In this document: piece by piece, positions 34,790-49,137 of the stretch
How the letters are laid out: the number at the start of each line of letters is the position of its first letter
Numbering within the stretch: the stretch's first letter is position 1
Notes under the pieces: generated by a model
The model's input: only the letters and a program-made list of their open reading frames with translations
What the model was told of the DNA's origin: nothing
Databases searched by the model: none
Position numbers and translations under genes: made by a program
Assembly: GCF_021044565.1 (NCBI RefSeq)
Contig: NZ_CP087997.1
Location: 682,001 to 746,000, forward strand
Origin: Subtercola endophyticus
GTDB taxonomy: Bacteria > Actinomycetota > Actinomycetes > Actinomycetales > Microbacteriaceae
Direction of reading: 5' to 3'
Length of the DNA stretch: 64,000 nt

Positions 34790-35030
34790 GGCCGAAAGGT
34801 CGGCGCGGGAGAGCCCGGCGCAACGGCGAGAGCCGAATTCCGGGCACCGAAGGAGCAATTCTCTCCGATAATCTCTCAGGTACGTGTACCGCGTCGAACT
34901 GGCCACTCTGAAAAGCAGCCCGCGCTCGGCTTACGAGCGGTCGCGGTCTCGCCCACGGTGAAAGCACTTGTTCGAGGCGTAGGCCGCGGGGTGTGAATCT
35001 CTCAGGCACGATGACAGAGGGGGAGTTCTC
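34790..35030 (+). promoter_or_regulatory. tandem glycine riboswitch
   Basis: Two gcvT-type aptamers in series. Aptamer 1 has GCGGGAGAGCCCGG, CACCGAAGGAGCAA and CTCTCAGGTAC (34803-34885). Aptamer 2, which starts near 34903, has CCACGGTGAAAGCA and GAATCTCTCAGGCACGATG followed by ACAGAGGGGGA (to about 35024). Glycine binding normally turns on the cleavage operon. Aptamer 2 has a GC-rich, longer helix than usual. No obvious terminator separates it from gcvT, so translational control is possible. Confidence 0.93.
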
Positions 35031-35104
35031 GTCGATCACTTCGATCGGCGCGACCAACACCGGCCTGTCGATTCATTGCAGGCAGGTAATGATCAGGAGA
35101 ACTC

Positions 35105-36355
35105 GTGACCCCCGCCGACTCTGCACCGCCCGCTGCACCCGAAGCCGCTTCATCCGAACCCGCTTCGTCGGCCCAGCCGGTCTTCTCACCCCTGCACGAC
35201 ACTCACGTCGCCGCCGGAGCCCTCTTCACCGACTTCGCCGGCTGGCAGATGCCGGTTCGCTACACGAGCGACCTCGCCGAACATCACGCCGTGCGCATGG
35301 CGGCCGGCCTGTTCGACCTCTCGCACATGGCAGAACTCGCCGTTCGCGGCCCGCAAGCGGCCGAGTTTCTCGACTACGCCCTCGCCGGAAAGCTCTCGGC
35401 AACAGCGGTGGGCCAAGCGAAGTACAGCATGCTGCTCGCCGAATCCGGCGGAATCATCGACGATGTCGTGGTCTATCGCCTCGCCGACGACGACTTTCTC
35501 GTCGTGGCCAACGCGGGCAACCACGAGGTCGCCTACAACACCCTCCTCGAGCGAGCAGCTGCCTTCGACGTGACCGTCGCCGACGAGAGCGACGGCGTCG
35601 CCCTCATCGCCGTGCAGGGCCCCCGCGCGCTCGAGATTCTCATGAACACCGCCGGTCTGGTGACTCCGGATGCCCGTGACCTCGCCGCGCTGAAGTACTA
35701 CTGGTCGCAGCCGGCCACGTATGCGGGTGAAGACCTCCTCGTCGCACGCACCGGCTACACGGGCGAAGACGGCTTCGAACTGTATACGCCCGTGGCGCTC
35801 GCCACACAGCTCTGGGCAGACCTCATGGCAGCAGGAGAGCCCTTCGGGCTCGTTCCCGCGGGCCTCGCCGCACGTGACACCCTTCGGCTCGAGGCCGGTA
35901 TGCCACTGTACGGTCACGAACTCGGGCTCGATACGCTGCCGGCCCAGGCGGGCCTCGGTCGCGTGCCGAACCTCAGCAAGGGCGACTTCGTGGGGCGCGC
36001 GGCCCTCGAGCGGGCATCCAGCAACCCGACGAGCGCGCACGAGCGTGTACTCGTCGGTCTGCTGGGCGACGGCAAACGCGCCGCGCGGGCCGGATACGAG
36101 CTGTTCGCCGCCGACGCAGCTAGCGCCGACGCAAACGGTGCCGACGCAGCTGGCGCCGAGACGGGCGCCCGCGCTCAGCCGATCGGCGTCGTCACGAGTG
36201 GAGTGCTTTCGCCCACCCTCGGTCTTCCCGTCGCGATGGCCTACATCGACCCGCGCTACAGCACTGCCGACACCCTCGTCTGGGTCGACGTGCGCGGCAA
36301 ACGTCTGCCGTTTCGCATCACCCCGTTGCCGTTCTACAGCAGAAAGAGAGACTGA
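35105..36355 (+). CDS. gcvT: glycine cleavage system aminomethyltransferase (T protein)
   Basis: Transfers the methylene group of aminomethyl-lipoyl GcvH to tetrahydrofolate. The 416-residue protein has an N-terminal Ala/Ser/Pro-rich extension, then [47 protein letters not shown] and the [17 protein letters not shown] signature. The C-terminal barrel is interrupted by an Asp/Ala/Gly-rich low-complexity insert (about 335-357). GTG start with AGGAG upstream. First gene of the riboswitch-controlled operon; gcvH starts 2 nt after its stop. Confidence 0.96.
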   Translation: MTPADSAPPAAPEAASSEPASSAQPVFSPLHDTHVAAGALFTDFAGWQMPVRYTSDLAEHHAVRMAAGLFDLSHMAELAVRGPQAAEFLDYALAGKLSATAVGQAKYSMLLAESGGIIDDVVVYRLADDDFLVVANAGNHEVAYNTLLERAAAFDVTVADESDGVALIAVQGPRALEILMNTAGLVTPDARDLAALKYYWSQPATYAGEDLLVARTGYTGEDGFELYTPVALATQLWADLMAAGEPFGLVPAGLAARDTLRLEAGMPLYGHELGLDTLPAQAGLGRVPNLSKGDFVGRAALERASSNPTSAHERVLVGLLGDGKRAARAGYELFAADAASADANGADAAGAETGARAQPIGVVTSGVLSPTLGLPVAMAYIDPRYSTADTLVWVDVRGKRLPFRITPLPFYSRKRD

Positions 36356-36357
36356 CC

Positions 36358-36831
36358 GTGACCGACTACTCCGCCCTGAAATTCACGCGCGAGCACGAGT
36401 GGATTCGCCTCGAACCCGCCGCTCCCGGCTCTCCGACCACGGCCACCATCGGAATCACGTCCTACGCCGCGGGGCAGCTGGGCGACGTCGTTTTTGTCGA
36501 CCTGCCCGAGGTCGGCGCCGAGCTCACCGACGGTTCTGTCGTGGGCGAGATCGAGTCGACCAAGTCGGTCGGTGAGCTCTTCGCCCCGCTGACCGGCATC
36601 GTCATCGAGAAGAATTCCGCCGTCGAAGACGCGCCCGAACTCGTCAACAGCGACCCGTTCGGCGAGGGCTGGCTGATCAAAGCCGAGTTCACGGCACTGC
36701 CCGAGTTGCTCACCTTCGACGAGTACCAGGCGCTGCTGGGTGACGACGCGCTGAGCGTCGACCTCGACGGTGCTGATTTCGACGGTGCCGATTCCGACGG
36801 CAGTGCCGAAGTCGATCGGGCCGGTGCCTGA
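36358..36831 (+). CDS. gcvH: glycine cleavage system lipoyl carrier (H protein)
   Basis: Carries the aminomethyl group on lipoate between GcvP and GcvT. The lipoylated lysine is in ESTKSVGEL (about Lys69). 157 residues is longer than the usual 125-130: after the normal end ([12 protein letters not shown]) there is an acidic tail with repeated DGAD units. Starts 2 nt after gcvT and ends 3 nt before gcvP. Confidence 0.96.
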   Translation: MTDYSALKFTREHEWIRLEPAAPGSPTTATIGITSYAAGQLGDVVFVDLPEVGAELTDGSVVGEIESTKSVGELFAPLTGIVIEKNSAVEDAPELVNSDPFGEGWLIKAEFTALPELLTFDEYQALLGDDALSVDLDGADFDGADSDGSAEVDRAGA

Positions 36832-36834
36832 TCG

Positions 36835-39708
<2,874 letters not shown>

Positions 39709-39751
39709 GCGGTTGCACCCGCTCTTCACAGGCGAGAGAAACTCAACCCGA

Positions 39752-39757
39752 TAGAAT
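39752..39757 (+). promoter_or_regulatory. -10 box of a leaderless promoter
   Basis: TAGAAT lies 7 nt before the ATG of the pentapeptide-repeat gene. Confidence 0.5.
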
Positions 39758-39764
39758 CGACTCG

Positions 39765-40613
39765 ATGTTCTCTCTGCTGAAGTCTGCCCTCGTCGTCGGT
39801 GTGGCCGCCGCGGCCCTTGTCGGTGTCGGCGGCGGTGTCGGGCTGGGGGTCGTGGGCGGATCCGCCGGGGCATCCGCCTCGACGATTGCCGACGTGACGC
39901 TTGCCGACGTGACGATTGCCGACGCGACGCTTGCCGACGTGACTCCGGTCTACTCGCACGACGGTTGCGTCATCAACCACAGCATCGACGGGGCTGTGGC
40001 GGGCGGCAGCAAGTGTGCCGGAGTAGACCTCAGCGGTCAGCACCTGGCGCAGTCCGACTTCGACGGGGCCGACCTGACCGGCACCGATCTCAGCTCTGCC
40101 GACGTTCAGGCCTCCACCTTCAAGGGTGCCACTCTCACCGGCGCCGACTTCACCGGCGCGCGGGTGGTCAGCGCCGACTTCACGGGGGCGGGAATCGTGC
40201 CCGACACCCTCGACGTCGCTGCGGTCGACTCGAGCGGGGCGCCCGTCACGTTCGCCCCGGCGCTGCCGACCGGGCTCACGATGACCGGGTGCAGCATTGC
40301 GGGCGACCCGGTCGCCTCGGGTGCCGTGTTCCCGCTCGGGCAGACCGGCGTCGTGTGTTCGTTCGCGTCGTCGCGGCCCAACGAGGTTGCGACGGCCGTC
40401 GTGACCATCACGGTGTCGAGCCCGCAGACGGCTGCGCCGCCGGTTCCCGTCTTCTCGGATGCCCCGACGACTCCTGCGGCGGCAGCTACCGCCGCGACGC
40501 AGGGCCTCAGCCCGCAGACCATGCAGGCGCTCGTCGCCGGCGCCGGGGTGGTGGTGCTGCTCGGAATCGTGGCGCTGATCATCCGTGGCGCTCGCGGCAG
40601 AAAACGGGTCTAG
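39765..40613 (+). CDS. secreted, membrane-anchored pentapeptide-repeat protein
   Basis: 282 residues: signal sequence or N-terminal helix (about 5-40), a run of IADVT/LADVT pentamers encoded by a 15-bp tandem repeat, then a short pentapeptide-repeat segment (ADLTGTDLSSAD, ATLTGADFTGA, about 95-150), a beta-rich region with two Cys (MTGCSIAG and GVVCSF), a Pro/Ala/Thr stalk and a C-terminal transmembrane helix with basic tail. Pentapeptide repeats form a right-handed quadrilateral beta-helix. Function unknown; the layout suggests a surface protein. Confidence 0.8.
   Translation: MFSLLKSALVVGVAAAALVGVGGGVGLGVVGGSAGASASTIADVTLADVTIADATLADVTPVYSHDGCVINHSIDGAVAGGSKCAGVDLSGQHLAQSDFDGADLTGTDLSSADVQASTFKGATLTGADFTGARVVSADFTGAGIVPDTLDVAAVDSSGAPVTFAPALPTGLTMTGCSIAGDPVASGAVFPLGQTGVVCSFASSRPNEVATAVVTITVSSPQTAAPPVPVFSDAPTTPAAAATAATQGLSPQTMQALVAGAGVVVLLGIVALIIRGARGRKRV
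39886..39945 (+). repeat. four 15-bp in-frame tandem repeats
   Basis: ATTGCCGACGTGACG and CTTGCCGACGTGACG alternate four times, encoding IADVT, LADVT, IADAT, LADVT just after the signal segment of the pentapeptide-repeat protein. Confidence 0.85.
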
Positions 40614-40630
40614 CTCGCCAGAACGCGCTC

Positions 40631-41437
40631 TCAGCTCGGCAGGTTGAACAGCTGCGGAAAGGTCGACACGGCCCACGCGTAGCCGACGAACGACGCGATG
40701 TCGAGAATCCAGTGCGTGATGACGAGCGGAACCGTTCGGCCCCAGCGCGTGTAGAACCAGCCGAAGACAACCCCCATCACGAAGTTGCCGAAGAACGGGC
40801 CGAAGCCCTGGTAGAGGTGATAACTGCCGCGCAGGGCGGCGCTGGAGGCGATGATGACCCACTTGTTCCAGCCGAGTCGGCCCAGGCGCTCGAAGAGGTA
40901 GCCCACCACGATGAGTTCTTCGGTGATCGCGGCTCGCAGCGCCGAGAGAATGAGGATCGGCACGGTGTACCACGCTGAATCCAGTGGTGCCGGCACCACG
41001 TTCACGGTGAAGCCGAGCGCTCGCCCCAGAAAGTAGAACGCCAGGCCCGGAATGCCGATCAGCAGCAGCAGAAAGAGCCCGCGGCGAAGGTCGCGGAACG
41101 GCTGAGTCGCGTCGAAACCGAGGCGCTTGAACGGATTCACCCCGGAGAGTGTCAGCAGATAGAACACCAGCAGCACCGGCGCGATGGCGAACGCGATTCC
41201 GAGAAATTGGTAGGTCAGGTCGAGCCACGCCCGGTCACTCACCGTTCCGTTGATCGTCGCGGTCTGCGAGCCCAGCGAGGTGGGCCGAGTGAGCAGATCG
41301 ATGAGCTGCACGATGGAATAGACGGCCGATGACCCGAGCGAAAGCGCCAGAACGACGACGATCTCGAAGCCGATTCGGCGCCTCGTGAAAAGGGGCCCGG
41401 AGGGGGCCTCGGGCGGGGTCTGAGGCGTCGTGGTCAT
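40631..41437 (-). CDS. CPBP family intramembrane metalloprotease
   Basis: 268 residues with about eight transmembrane helices. The CPBP (Abi, Rce1-like) motifs are present: EEL in AITEELIVVGYLFERL (motif 1, catalytic Glu pair), H in LRGSYHLYQGFGP (motif 2) and H in VITHWILDI (motif 3). Bacterial members process membrane peptides or modify lipoprotein or bacteriocin pathways; the substrate is unknown. Divergent from the oligopeptide transporter operon. Confidence 0.92.
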   Translation of the reverse strand: MTTTPQTPPEAPSGPLFTRRRIGFEIVVVLALSLGSSAVYSIVQLIDLLTRPTSLGSQTATINGTVSDRAWLDLTYQFLGIAFAIAPVLLVFYLLTLSGVNPFKRLGFDATQPFRDLRRGLFLLLLIGIPGLAFYFLGRALGFTVNVVPAPLDSAWYTVPILILSALRAAITEELIVVGYLFERLGRLGWNKWVIIASSAALRGSYHLYQGFGPFFGNFVMGVVFGWFYTRWGRTVPLVITHWILDIASFVGYAWAVSTFPQLFNLPS

Positions 41438-41478
41438 ACCGCCGCTTTCTTGCGTAATGGGCTATGAATTCACAAAGA

Positions 41479-41495
41479 TTGTGCAAAGAGCACAA
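41479..41495. promoter_or_regulatory. inverted repeat in the CPBP-peptide transporter intergenic region
   Basis: TTGTGC-AAAGA-GCACAA, a 6-bp perfect inverted repeat in an unusually AT-rich stretch. TAGTAT at 41517-41522 could be the -10 box for the transporter operon. The remainder of 41438-41714 shows no gene. Confidence 0.4.
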
Positions 41496-41714
41496 CAATC
41501 CGGTGAAATTAGTTTCTAGTATGTAACTTTTTCCACGGGCATTTGGTTCTGAGCCACGCCCCTTTTAGGGTACTCGGTAGTCATCGAGCGCGCCGTTCAC
41601 CTCGGCGTGCTCGATTTGCGAGGCATTCACACGCACCGCGAGCGACACATTCCATTCGAACGCACCGGCCACAAGTCGTGTGTTCGATTTTCCCAGTTTG
41701 CACAGGAGGAAACC

Positions 41715-43337
41715 TTGAGAATCAATCGTCGAATCGGAGTGGGCGTCGTCGCTCTGGCAGCAGCCAGCGCGCTCGTGCTCACCGGGTGCTCGTCAGGCGG
41801 CAGCAGCAGCACGCCTACCGCGAGCGCGAACCTCTCGGCCATCATCACGGCCAACGGTTCCGAGCCGCAGAACCCGCTCATCCCCACGAACACCCAGGAG
41901 ACGGGTGGTGGCCGAATCGTCGACTCCATCTTCGCCGGCCTCGTGTACTACGACGCAACGGGCAAGCCGATCAATGACGCTGCCGACTCGATCACCACGA
42001 CCGACTCGCAGACCTTCACCATCAAGCTCAAGCCGAACCAGACCTTCAGCGACGGCTCGCCCGTCACGTCGAACTCGTTCGTCAAGGCCTGGCAGTACGG
42101 CGCCCTGCTGAGCAACGCCCAGCTGAACCAGTCGTTCTTCGCTCCCATCGAGGGCTACAGCGCCGACGCCGACAGCCCGCTCACCGGTCTGACCGTCGTC
42201 GACGACACCACGTTCACCGTGAAGCTCAGCGCTCCCCAGGCCGACTTCCCCCTCGAGCTCGGTTACGACGCGTTCTACCCGCTGCCTGACAGCGCGTACG
42301 CCGACATGACCAAGTTCGGTACCGACCCGATCGGTAACGGCCCCTACAAGCTGGCGTCGCCCACCGCATGGCAGCACAACGTTCAGATCGACCTCGTTCC
42401 GAACACGAGTTACACCGGTGGCCGCAAGGTGCAGAACGGTGGCCTGACCATCAAGTTCTACGCCGACCTCGGTGCTGCGTACGCCGACCTGCAGGGTAAC
42501 AACCTCGACGTGCTCGACTCGATTCCGAGCGCCGACCTGGCCACCTTCGAGTCCGACCTCGGCAGCCGCGCGGTGAACGAACCCACCGCCGTGTTCCAGT
42601 CGTTCACGATCCCGGGCCGCGACGCACACTTCAGCGGTCAAGAGGGCCAGCTGCGTCGTCAGGCGCTGTCTGAGTCGATCGACCGCGACACCATCACGAA
42701 GGTCATCTTCAACGGCACCCGCACCCCGGCCAGCGACTTCACGTCGCCGGTCATCAACGGCTGGACCGACAGCCTCTCGGGCGCGAGCGTTCTGAAGTAC
42801 AACCCCGACGACGCGAAGAAGTTGTGGGCCGAGGCCGACGCGATCTCGCCGTGGAGCGGTACCTTCCAGATCGGCTACAACGCCGATGGCGACCACCAGG
42901 CCTGGGTCGATGCCGTATCGAACAGCATCAAGAACACCCTCGGAATCGACGCATCCGGCGCACCCGTGCCGACCTTCGCCGCCTTCCGCACCTCGGTGAC
43001 CGACAAGTCGATCTCGACTGCCTTCCGTACCGGATGGCAGGCCGACTACCCGGGTCTCTCCGACTTCCTCGTGCCGCTGTACGCAACGGGTGCAAGCTCG
43101 AACGACGGAGACTACACGAACCCTGCCGTCGACGCCTTGTTCACCAAGGCTGCTGCAGAGACCACCACCGACGCAGCCAACCAGGACTACCAGGACGCTC
43201 AGAACATTCTTCTGAAAGACCTGCCGGCCATTCCGCTGTGGTACTCCAACATCACGGGTGGCTTCGGCACCTCGGTGTCGAACGTCTCGTTCGGTTGGAA
43301 CTCGGAGCCGCTGTACTACGCGATCACCAAGAGCTAG
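41715..43337 (+). CDS. peptide ABC transporter substrate-binding lipoprotein (OppA/DppA family)
   Basis: 540 residues, SBP family 5. The start is a TTG with a strong AGGAGGA 4 nt upstream. Signal peptide with lipobox LVLTGC, then the family blocks GLVYYDATGKPIND, FSDGSPVTSNSFVKAWQYG and NGPYKLASP. It captures oligopeptides outside the membrane and delivers them to the permeases encoded downstream. A hairpin terminator follows, so it can be transcribed in excess of the permeases. Confidence 0.95.
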   Translation: MRINRRIGVGVVALAAASALVLTGCSSGGSSSTPTASANLSAIITANGSEPQNPLIPTNTQETGGGRIVDSIFAGLVYYDATGKPINDAADSITTTDSQTFTIKLKPNQTFSDGSPVTSNSFVKAWQYGALLSNAQLNQSFFAPIEGYSADADSPLTGLTVVDDTTFTVKLSAPQADFPLELGYDAFYPLPDSAYADMTKFGTDPIGNGPYKLASPTAWQHNVQIDLVPNTSYTGGRKVQNGGLTIKFYADLGAAYADLQGNNLDVLDSIPSADLATFESDLGSRAVNEPTAVFQSFTIPGRDAHFSGQEGQLRRQALSESIDRDTITKVIFNGTRTPASDFTSPVINGWTDSLSGASVLKYNPDDAKKLWAEADAISPWSGTFQIGYNADGDHQAWVDAVSNSIKNTLGIDASGAPVPTFAAFRTSVTDKSISTAFRTGWQADYPGLSDFLVPLYATGASSNDGDYTNPAVDALFTKAAAETTTDAANQDYQDAQNILLKDLPAIPLWYSNITGGFGTSVSNVSFGWNSEPLYYAITKS

Positions 43338-43355
43338 TATCGTACGCTGACCCAG

Positions 43356-43387
43356 GGGGGCGGCAGCATCGCGCTGCCGCCCCCTTT
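43356..43387 (+). terminator. hairpin terminator between the binding-protein and permease genes
   Basis: An 11-bp stem GGGGGCGGCAG/CTGCCGCCCCC with a 7-nt loop followed by TTT. It probably attenuates readthrough into the permease genes. Confidence 0.75.
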
Positions 43388-43457
43388 GGTTTGACTACCA
43401 AATAAGGTCTACTTACCCGTATGCGCATTTTCTCCAGGTTGCGAGGCTGATCCCGTC

Positions 43458-44387
43458 ATGGGCGGTTATATTCTCAGGCGCCTGCTCCAGGCAATCCCTG
43501 TCTTCTTCGGTACAACGTTCCTCATCTACTTCATGGTCTTCGCAATGCCGGGAGACCCGATCATCGCCATGTTCGGCGACAAGACCCCCAACCCGGCCCT
43601 GGTGGCCCAGCTCCGCGCTCAGTACCACCTCGACCAGCCGTTCATCGTGCAGTACTTCATCTACATCGGCGGCATCTTCCGCGGTGACTTCGGCATCTCG
43701 TACTCCGGTGTTCCGGTCGGCGACATCTTGCTGCGCACTTTTCCTGTCACCTTGAAGCTGGCCGTCATCGCGCTCTTCTTCGAGACCGTCTTCGGCATTC
43801 TGGTCGGCCTCATCTCGGGGCTGCGCAAGGGCAAGCTCTTCGATGCCAGCTCGCTGGTCATCAGCCTGATTCTCATCTCGCTGCCGATCTTCGTGATCGC
43901 GTTCGTCGGGCAATACGTCTTCGGCGTACAGCTCGGCTGGGCCCGAACCACGGTCGGCCCCGGTGCGCCTATCGGCGACCTGATTCTGCCCGCGCTGGTG
44001 CTGGCGAGCATCAGCTTCGCCCAGATCGTACGACTGACACGGTCATCCGTCATCGAGACCTCGAGCCTCGACTTCGTACGCACTGCGTACAGCAAGGGCC
44101 TCAGCCGAAACCGCATCGTGCCCGTGCACATTCTGCGCAACTCGCTGATTCCCGTCGTCACCTACCTCGCCACCGACTTCGGTGTGCTGCTGGTCGGCGC
44201 AACCGTCACCGAGGGCATCTTCAACGTGCCCGGTGTCGGTAACACGCTCTACCAGGCCATCATTCGAAGCGAAGGCCCGACGGTCGTGTCGTTCGTCACC
44301 GTGATGGTGTTGCTCTACCTCGTCGTCAACCTCATCGTCGACCTGCTCTACGGTCTGCTCGACCCAAGGATCCGCTATGTCAAATGA
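43458..44387 (+). CDS. peptide ABC transporter permease (DppB/OppB family)
   Basis: 309 residues, six transmembrane helices. N-terminus YILRRLLQAIPVFFGTTFLIYF is typical of OppB/DppB; the EAA loop is SLDFVRTAYSKGLSRNRIVPVHILRNSL in two parts around residue 205-230, which contacts the ATPase. It pairs with the next permease, whose start overlaps its stop by 11 nt. Confidence 0.95.
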   Translation: MGGYILRRLLQAIPVFFGTTFLIYFMVFAMPGDPIIAMFGDKTPNPALVAQLRAQYHLDQPFIVQYFIYIGGIFRGDFGISYSGVPVGDILLRTFPVTLKLAVIALFFETVFGILVGLISGLRKGKLFDASSLVISLILISLPIFVIAFVGQYVFGVQLGWARTTVGPGAPIGDLILPALVLASISFAQIVRLTRSSVIETSSLDFVRTAYSKGLSRNRIVPVHILRNSLIPVVTYLATDFGVLLVGATVTEGIFNVPGVGNTLYQAIIRSEGPTVVSFVTVMVLLYLVVNLIVDLLYGLLDPRIRYVK

Positions 44388-45357
44388 CCTCACAGAACGT
44401 ACCGTCGACGAGGCGACACCGCCGTCGGCCAATCACTTCGTCGCTCCGCTCGAAGAGACTCCGCTGCTGGCGATCGACGTCGTCAAAGTCGCCGACAAAC
44501 CCAGCAACCTGTGGATCGACGCGTGGCGCGACGCCCGCCGCCGCCCCATCTTCTGGATCTCGGGCTTCTTCATCGTCCTGGTCTGCGTGGTGGCCCTGTT
44601 CCCCGGGCTCTTCACCAATGTGGCCCCGAACAACGACTGCCAGCTGATCAACAGCAACGGCGGCCCGACGGCCGGTCACATCCTGGGCTTCACCAAGCAG
44701 GGCTGTGACGTCTATTCGCGCATCATCAACGGCACCTCGACCTCCCTCGCCGTCGGCATCATCGTGATCGTGCTGACTACTGTGCTCGGCATCATCTTCG
44801 GTGCCTTCGCGGGCTTCTACGGCGGCGCGGTCGACGGGTTCCTCTCGCGCATCGGCGACATCTTCTTCTCGATTCCTTACATCTTGGCCGCGGTGGTCAT
44901 CATGTCGGTTCTCGTGAACTATCGCAGCGTCTGGACGATTTCGTTGGCCATCGGTATCTTCGCGTGGCCGGCCACAGCCCGTGTGTTGAGGGCCGAGATC
45001 TTGAGAGTGAAGAACTCCGACTTCGTCATGGCGTCTGAAGCCCTCGGCGTCTCGAGCCTGCGCATTCTGATGCGCCACGTGCTGCCCAACTCCATCGCGC
45101 CGGTCATCGCCATCACGACGATCTCGCTCGCGGGCGCGATCGTCGCAGAGGCCACCCTGTCGTTCCTCGGCGTCGGCCTCGGCAGCAGCATCATGTCGTG
45201 GGGTAACGACATCAATCAGGCTCAGAAAGACCTGCGTACCAACCCGCAGACTTTGATCTACCCGTCGCTCGCACTCTCGCTCACCGTGTTCGCGTTCATT
45301 CTGATGGGCGAAGTCATTCGAGATGCGCTCGACCCGAAAGCGAGGGCTCTCCGATGA
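44377..45357 (+). CDS. peptide ABC transporter permease (DppC/OppC family)
   Basis: 326 residues. It has a hydrophilic N-terminus of about 50 residues, one helix (FWISGFFIVLVCVVALF), a loop carrying two Cys (NNDCQLI, TKQGCDV), and the five-helix BPD core with the EAA-type loop SDFVMASEALGVSSLRILMRHVLPN. The two loop cysteines could form a disulfide outside. Its stop overlaps the ATPase start by 4 nt. Confidence 0.95.
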   Translation: MSNDLTERTVDEATPPSANHFVAPLEETPLLAIDVVKVADKPSNLWIDAWRDARRRPIFWISGFFIVLVCVVALFPGLFTNVAPNNDCQLINSNGGPTAGHILGFTKQGCDVYSRIINGTSTSLAVGIIVIVLTTVLGIIFGAFAGFYGGAVDGFLSRIGDIFFSIPYILAAVVIMSVLVNYRSVWTISLAIGIFAWPATARVLRAEILRVKNSDFVMASEALGVSSLRILMRHVLPNSIAPVIAITTISLAGAIVAEATLSFLGVGLGSSIMSWGNDINQAQKDLRTNPQTLIYPSLALSLTVFAFILMGEVIRDALDPKARALR

Positions 45358-47108
45358 GTTCGACCATGCCAGCCCCGTCGTCCGCCGGGCAGGCGGATGA
45401 TCGTGTTCCCCTGCTGCAGATCAACAACCTCCAGGTGGGTTTTCAAACGCAGACCGGCGTCGTTCCAGCTGTGCGCGGGGCGAGCCTCAGCTTGCACGCC
45501 GGCGAGACGCTCGCCATCGTGGGGGAGTCGGGTTCGGGAAAATCGACCACGGCTCACGCCATCATCAACCTGCTCCCGGGTTCGGGAAAGGTCACCGGCG
45601 GCGAGATTCTCTTCGAAGGCCGCGATCTGACCAAGATCTCTGAGAAAGAGATGCAGCAGATCCGCGGCAAGTTGATCGGCTTCGTTCCCCAAGACCCGAT
45701 GGCCAACCTCAACCCGGTGTGGAGCGTGGGTTTTCAGGTTCAGGAGGCGATCAAGGCCAACGGCATCGCGAAGGGCAAAGCCGATGTCAAGAAACACGCC
45801 ATTCAGGTGCTCAAAGAGGCCGGTCTGGCCGATGCCGACAAGCGGCTCAAGCAGTTTCCGCACCAGTTCTCGGGCGGTATGCGCCAGCGTGTGCTGATCG
45901 GAATCGGCCTGTCGTCGCGGCCCAAGCTGCTCATCGCTGACGAGCCCACCTCGGCGCTCGATGTGACGGTGCAGCGCACGATTCTCGACAACCTCGAGAA
46001 GCTGACTCGTGAGATCGGCACCGCGCTGCTGTTCATCACGCACGACCTCGGCCTTGCCGCCGAGCGTGCCGAGCACCTGGTGGTCATGTACAAGGGGCAG
46101 GTCGTCGAATCCGGCCCCTCGCGCGAGATTCTGGCCAACCCGCTGCACCCGTACACGCAGCGCCTGGTCGCTGCGGCGCCGAGCCTCGCTTCGCGGCGCA
46201 TCCAGTCGTCGGTGCACAAGCTGGCCGAGCTCGACTACTCGGCGACCGACGTGACCGAAGGCCTCGACCTGATCGAGACCGCCGAGGTTCGTGCCGAAGC
46301 GGCCGCCAACGCGTCGAAGCGAGAAGACGCGATCGTCGTCAAAGACCTCACCAAGGTCTACAAGATCCGCGGAAATAAAGAGGCGTTCACCGCCGTCGAC
46401 AACGTCTCGTTCAGCATTCAGCGCGGCACCACGATGGCGCTCGTCGGCGAGTCGGGCTCCGGCAAGTCGACGGTGGCCAAGATGCTGCTGCGACTCGAAG
46501 ACGCGACCGAGGGCCAGATTCTCATCAACGGAACCGACACGGCGCCGCTGAAAGGCCGCGCTCTGCTCGACCTGCGCCGCAAGATGCAGCCCGTCTTTCA
46601 AGACCCCTACGGTTCGCTCGACCCGCTGCGCAACATCGGCAACACCATCTCTGAGCCGCTCAACACGCACAAGGTGGGCGACAAGAAGTCTCGCCGCGAG
46701 CGGGTCTACGAGTTGCTGGAGCAGGTCTCTCTTCCGAACGCGCTGGCCAGTCGTTACCCCGGCGAGCTGTCGGGTGGGCAGCGGCAGCGCGTGGCGATCG
46801 CTCGTGCGCTCGCTCTGAAGCCGGAGATCGTGATTCTCGACGAGGCCGTTTCGGCTCTCGATGTGCTCGTGCAGGCGCAGATTCTGCAGCTTCTGTCTGA
46901 TCTGCAGACCGAACTCGACCTGACCTACCTGTTCATCACGCACGACCTGGCGGTGGTTCGAGTCATCGCCGACCACGTGACGGTGATGCAGCGCGGCAAG
47001 ATCGTCGAGCGGGCTACGACCGACGAGGTCTTCGACAACCCTCAAATGGACTACACTAAAGAGTTGCTGAATGCGATTCCCGGGGCCGGTATAGCGCTTC
47101 GGGTCTGA
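45354..47108 (+). CDS. dual ATP-binding protein of the peptide ABC transporter (DppD-DppF fusion)
   Basis: 584 residues with two complete ATPase domains fused: domain 1 has GESGSGKST, FSGGMRQRVLIG and LLIADEPTSALDV; domain 2 has GESGSGKST, LSGGQRQRVAIA and VILDEAVSALDV. Each is followed by the oligopeptide-transporter C-terminal extension (NPLHPYTQRL after domain 1). Energises import through the two permeases. It is the last gene of the operon. Confidence 0.96.
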   Translation: MSSTMPAPSSAGQADDRVPLLQINNLQVGFQTQTGVVPAVRGASLSLHAGETLAIVGESGSGKSTTAHAIINLLPGSGKVTGGEILFEGRDLTKISEKEMQQIRGKLIGFVPQDPMANLNPVWSVGFQVQEAIKANGIAKGKADVKKHAIQVLKEAGLADADKRLKQFPHQFSGGMRQRVLIGIGLSSRPKLLIADEPTSALDVTVQRTILDNLEKLTREIGTALLFITHDLGLAAERAEHLVVMYKGQVVESGPSREILANPLHPYTQRLVAAAPSLASRRIQSSVHKLAELDYSATDVTEGLDLIETAEVRAEAAANASKREDAIVVKDLTKVYKIRGNKEAFTAVDNVSFSIQRGTTMALVGESGSGKSTVAKMLLRLEDATEGQILINGTDTAPLKGRALLDLRRKMQPVFQDPYGSLDPLRNIGNTISEPLNTHKVGDKKSRRERVYELLEQVSLPNALASRYPGELSGGQRQRVAIARALALKPEIVILDEAVSALDVLVQAQILQLLSDLQTELDLTYLFITHDLAVVRVIADHVTVMQRGKIVERATTDEVFDNPQMDYTKELLNAIPGAGIALRV

Positions 47109-47124
47109 CGATCACAGCACTCCG

Positions 47125-47140
47125 CGGGCGTTGCCGCCCG
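47125..47140 (+). terminator. small hairpin after the transporter operon
   Basis: CGGGCG-TTGC-CGCCCG, followed by ACCGTTTATT. A weak terminator between the transporter operon and typA. Confidence 0.5.
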
Positions 47141-47204
47141 ACCGTTTATTCGTCGGGCTCGTTATGAAGAGGTGAGTCCGCATTACTTTTGAGGACGATC
47201 ATCC

Positions 47205-49118
<1,914 letters not shown>

Positions 49119-49137
49119 CGCTGCTCGACCACTTAAG

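Noticed and set aside
45258..47045. 595-codon open frame on the minus strand
   Set aside because: Shadow of the double ATPase gene; His/Arg/Leu-rich with no fold.
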